The notes under the pieces: model-generated
Databases searched by the model: none
The model's input: only the letters and a program-made list of their open reading frames with translations
What the model was told of the DNA's origin: nothing
From: SIG440 sp045592585
Lineage (GTDB): Bacteria; Bacillota; Clostridia; Monoglobales; Monoglobaceae
Direction: 5' to 3'
Assembly: GCA_045592585.1 (NCBI GenBank)
Contig: JAZNVB010000140.1
Coordinates: 1 to 7,223, forward strand
Length of the DNA: 7,223 bases
Translations under genes and position numbers: made by a program
Shown: positions 6,058 through 7,223 of the stretch, in pieces
Position numbering within the stretch: position 1 is the stretch's first letter
Layout of the letters: each line of letters opens with the position of its first letter

Positions 6058-6076
6058 TGTGTTAAAATTTAACACA
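6058..6076 (+). promoter_or_regulatory. Perfect inverted repeat, candidate operator ahead of gapA
   Basis: TGTGTTAAAATTTAACACA is a perfect palindrome with 9-base arms around a single central A. Its halves resemble the Rex half-site (GTGTTAA and TTAACAC against TTGTTAA and TTAACAA), but the spacer between them is 3 bases instead of 4. It begins about 2 bases after the predicted P1 start point. Confidence 0.5.
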
Positions 6077-6081
6077 AAACA

Positions 6082-6099
6082 TAGTTAAATTTTTAACAA
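6082..6099 (+). promoter_or_regulatory. Rex-like operator ahead of gapA
   Basis: TAGTTAA-ATTT-TTAACAA matches the consensus of the redox-sensing repressor Rex, TTGTTAA-N4-TTAACAA, at 13 of 14 fixed positions with the correct 4-base spacer. Rex binds when NADH/NAD+ is low and represses NADH-linked fermentation and central-carbon genes. An NAD-dependent GAPDH is a plausible target. No rex gene is in the window. Confidence 0.55.
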
Positions 6100-6115
6100 T
6101 TTTTCAAAAACCCCC

Positions 6116-6144
6116 TTGTATATTTGGGGAATATATGGTAAAAT
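6116..6144 (+). promoter_or_regulatory. Proximal gapA promoter (P2) candidate
   Basis: TTGTAT (6116-6121), a 17-base spacer and TAAAAT (6139-6144), with TG at 6136-6137 giving an extended -10. Initiation near 6151 leaves a leader of about 38 bases with GGAGGT at 6175-6180. The -35 is weak. TATAAT at 6144-6149 is a possible alternative -10 without a good -35. Confidence 0.6.
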
Positions 6145-6188
6145 ATAATCAATAATCATATAATTTTATTTTTTGGAGGTAATTTAAT

Positions 6189-7199
6189 ATGTCAGTAAAA
6201 GTTGCTATTAACGGCTTTGGCCGTATCGGACGTCTTGCATTCCGTCAGATGTTCGGCGCAGAAGGTTATGAGGTAGTTGCAATCAACGACCTTACAGATC
6301 CCAAGATGCTTGCTCATCTTCTTAAGTATGACTCATCACAGGGCAGATACGACGGTCACACTGTTGTTGCCGGTGAAGACAGCATCACAGTTGACGGAAA
6401 AGAAATCAAGATTTACGCTATCAAAGATGCAAAGGAATGCCCCTGGGGTGCTCTTGGCGTAGACGTTGTTCTTGAATGTACAGGTTTCTACTGCTCAAAG
6501 GAAAAGTCACAGGCTCATATTGATGCCGGTGCAAAGAAGGTTGTTATTTCTGCTCCTGCAGGCAACGACCTTAAGACAATCGTTTTCTCAGTAAACGAAG
6601 ATACACTTACAGCTGATGACACAATCATCTCTGCTGCATCATGTACAACAAACTGCCTTGCTCCTATGGCAAAAACTCTTAACGACTATGCTCCCATCCA
6701 GAGTGGTATCATGAGCACAATTCACGCTTACACAGGCGATCAGATGATCCTCGACGGTCCTCACAGAAAGGGCGACCTCAGACGTGCAAGAGCTGGCGCT
6801 GCTAACATCGTTCCTAACTCCACAGGTGCTGCTAAGGCTATCGGCCTTGTTATCCCAGAGCTCAACGGCAAGCTCATCGGTTCCGCACAGCGTGTTCCTG
6901 TTCCAACAGGTTCCACAACAATCCTCACAGCTGTTGTTAAGGGCACAGACGTTACTAAGGAAGGCATCAACGCTGCTATGAAGGCTGCTGCTTCCGAGTC
7001 CTACGGCTACAACGAGGATCAGATCGTTTCTTCTGACGTTATCGGCATGAAGTACGGCTCCCTGTTCGACGCTACCCAGACTATGGTTGCTAAGATCGCT
7101 GACGACCTCTATGAGGTTCAGGTTGTTTCCTGGTACGACAACGAGAACTCCTACACCTCTCAGATGGTTCGCACCATCAAGTACTTCGCAGAGATCTAA
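6189..7199 (+). CDS. gapA: Glyceraldehyde-3-phosphate dehydrogenase (NAD type)
   Basis: This 336-residue cytoplasmic glycolytic enzyme oxidises glyceraldehyde 3-phosphate to 1,3-bisphosphoglycerate with NAD+ and phosphate. The Rossmann motif INGFGRIGR (7-15) is followed by AINDLTD (31-37). D34 with a following Leu favours NAD over NADP. The catalytic segment SAASCTTNCLAP (148-159) carries Cys152, and STIHAYTGDQ (176-185) carries His179. RARAGAANIVPNSTGAAKA (199-217) and R235 in SAQRVPVPTGS complete the phosphate-binding sites. WYDNENSY (315-322) is the usual C-terminal signature. GGAGGT (6175-6180) lies 8 bases before the ATG. The upstream region holds two promoter candidates and a Rex-like operator. 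Oddly, synonymous codon choice changes sharply near 6680-6820: CTT, TCA and GAA give way to CTC, TCC and GAG. No pgk or tpi is seen before the window ends. Confidence 0.97.
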   Translation: MSVKVAINGFGRIGRLAFRQMFGAEGYEVVAINDLTDPKMLAHLLKYDSSQGRYDGHTVVAGEDSITVDGKEIKIYAIKDAKECPWGALGVDVVLECTGFYCSKEKSQAHIDAGAKKVVISAPAGNDLKTIVFSVNEDTLTADDTIISAASCTTNCLAPMAKTLNDYAPIQSGIMSTIHAYTGDQMILDGPHRKGDLRRARAGAANIVPNSTGAAKAIGLVIPELNGKLIGSAQRVPVPTGSTTILTAVVKGTDVTKEGINAAMKAAASESYGYNEDQIVSSDVIGMKYGSLFDATQTMVAKIADDLYEVQVVSWYDNENSYTSQMVRTIKYFAEI

Positions 7200-7223
7200 T
7201 CTCGGCTTAGTATCTGAAAAAAT

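Noticed and set aside
6112..6129. CCCC...GGGG inverted pair around the P2 -35 of gapA
   Set aside because: Only four base pairs form and the bases next to them are T-T mismatches, so neither a stable hairpin nor a recognisable operator is supported.

Overview
This window looks like chromosomal DNA from a low-to-moderate-GC Bacillota, most likely a gut-type member of class Clostridia. The evidence is strong AGGAG/GGAGG ribosome binding sites, AT-rich sigma-A type promoters, rho-independent terminators ending in T-tracts, a tRNA with encoded CCA, and protein families typical of that group. No species can be named from the sequence alone.

Layout from left to right. (1) Positions 97-1866 (+): a Na+/phosphate cotransporter-family protein with a C-terminal PhoU domain. 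(2) Positions 1885-1928: a perfect 16-bp hairpin terminator serving this gene and the convergent one. (3) Positions 1936-3300 (-): a MATE-family efflux transporter with a near-consensus promoter. (4) Positions 3438-3610 (+): a perfect-consensus promoter, tRNA-Pro(UGG) and its terminator. (5) Positions 3611-3836: no convincing gene, but several hairpins and a second rightward terminator, possibly a small RNA. (6) Positions 5943 down to 3878 (-): a tight three-gene operon of RdgB/HAM1 nucleotide-sanitising pyrophosphatase, TtcA-family tRNA thiolation enzyme and an ABC-2 (TagG/Wzm-type) export permease, closed by a terminator at 3837-3869. (7) Positions 5962-6188: a divergent regulatory region with a leftward promoter, two candidate rightward promoters and two inverted repeats, one close to the Rex redox-repressor operator. 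(8) Positions 6189-7199 (+): NAD-type glyceraldehyde-3-phosphate dehydrogenase.

Most genes are housekeeping or membrane transport genes. I see no transposase, integrase, CRISPR array, toxin-antitoxin pair or recognisable defence system. The points that merit a second look are: an abrupt synonymous-codon switch in the middle of gapA, suggesting a mosaic gene; the Rex-like operator architecture ahead of gapA; an orphan and slightly short ABC export permease at the end of an unrelated operon; and a structured, terminator-ended segment after the tRNA that could be a small RNA.
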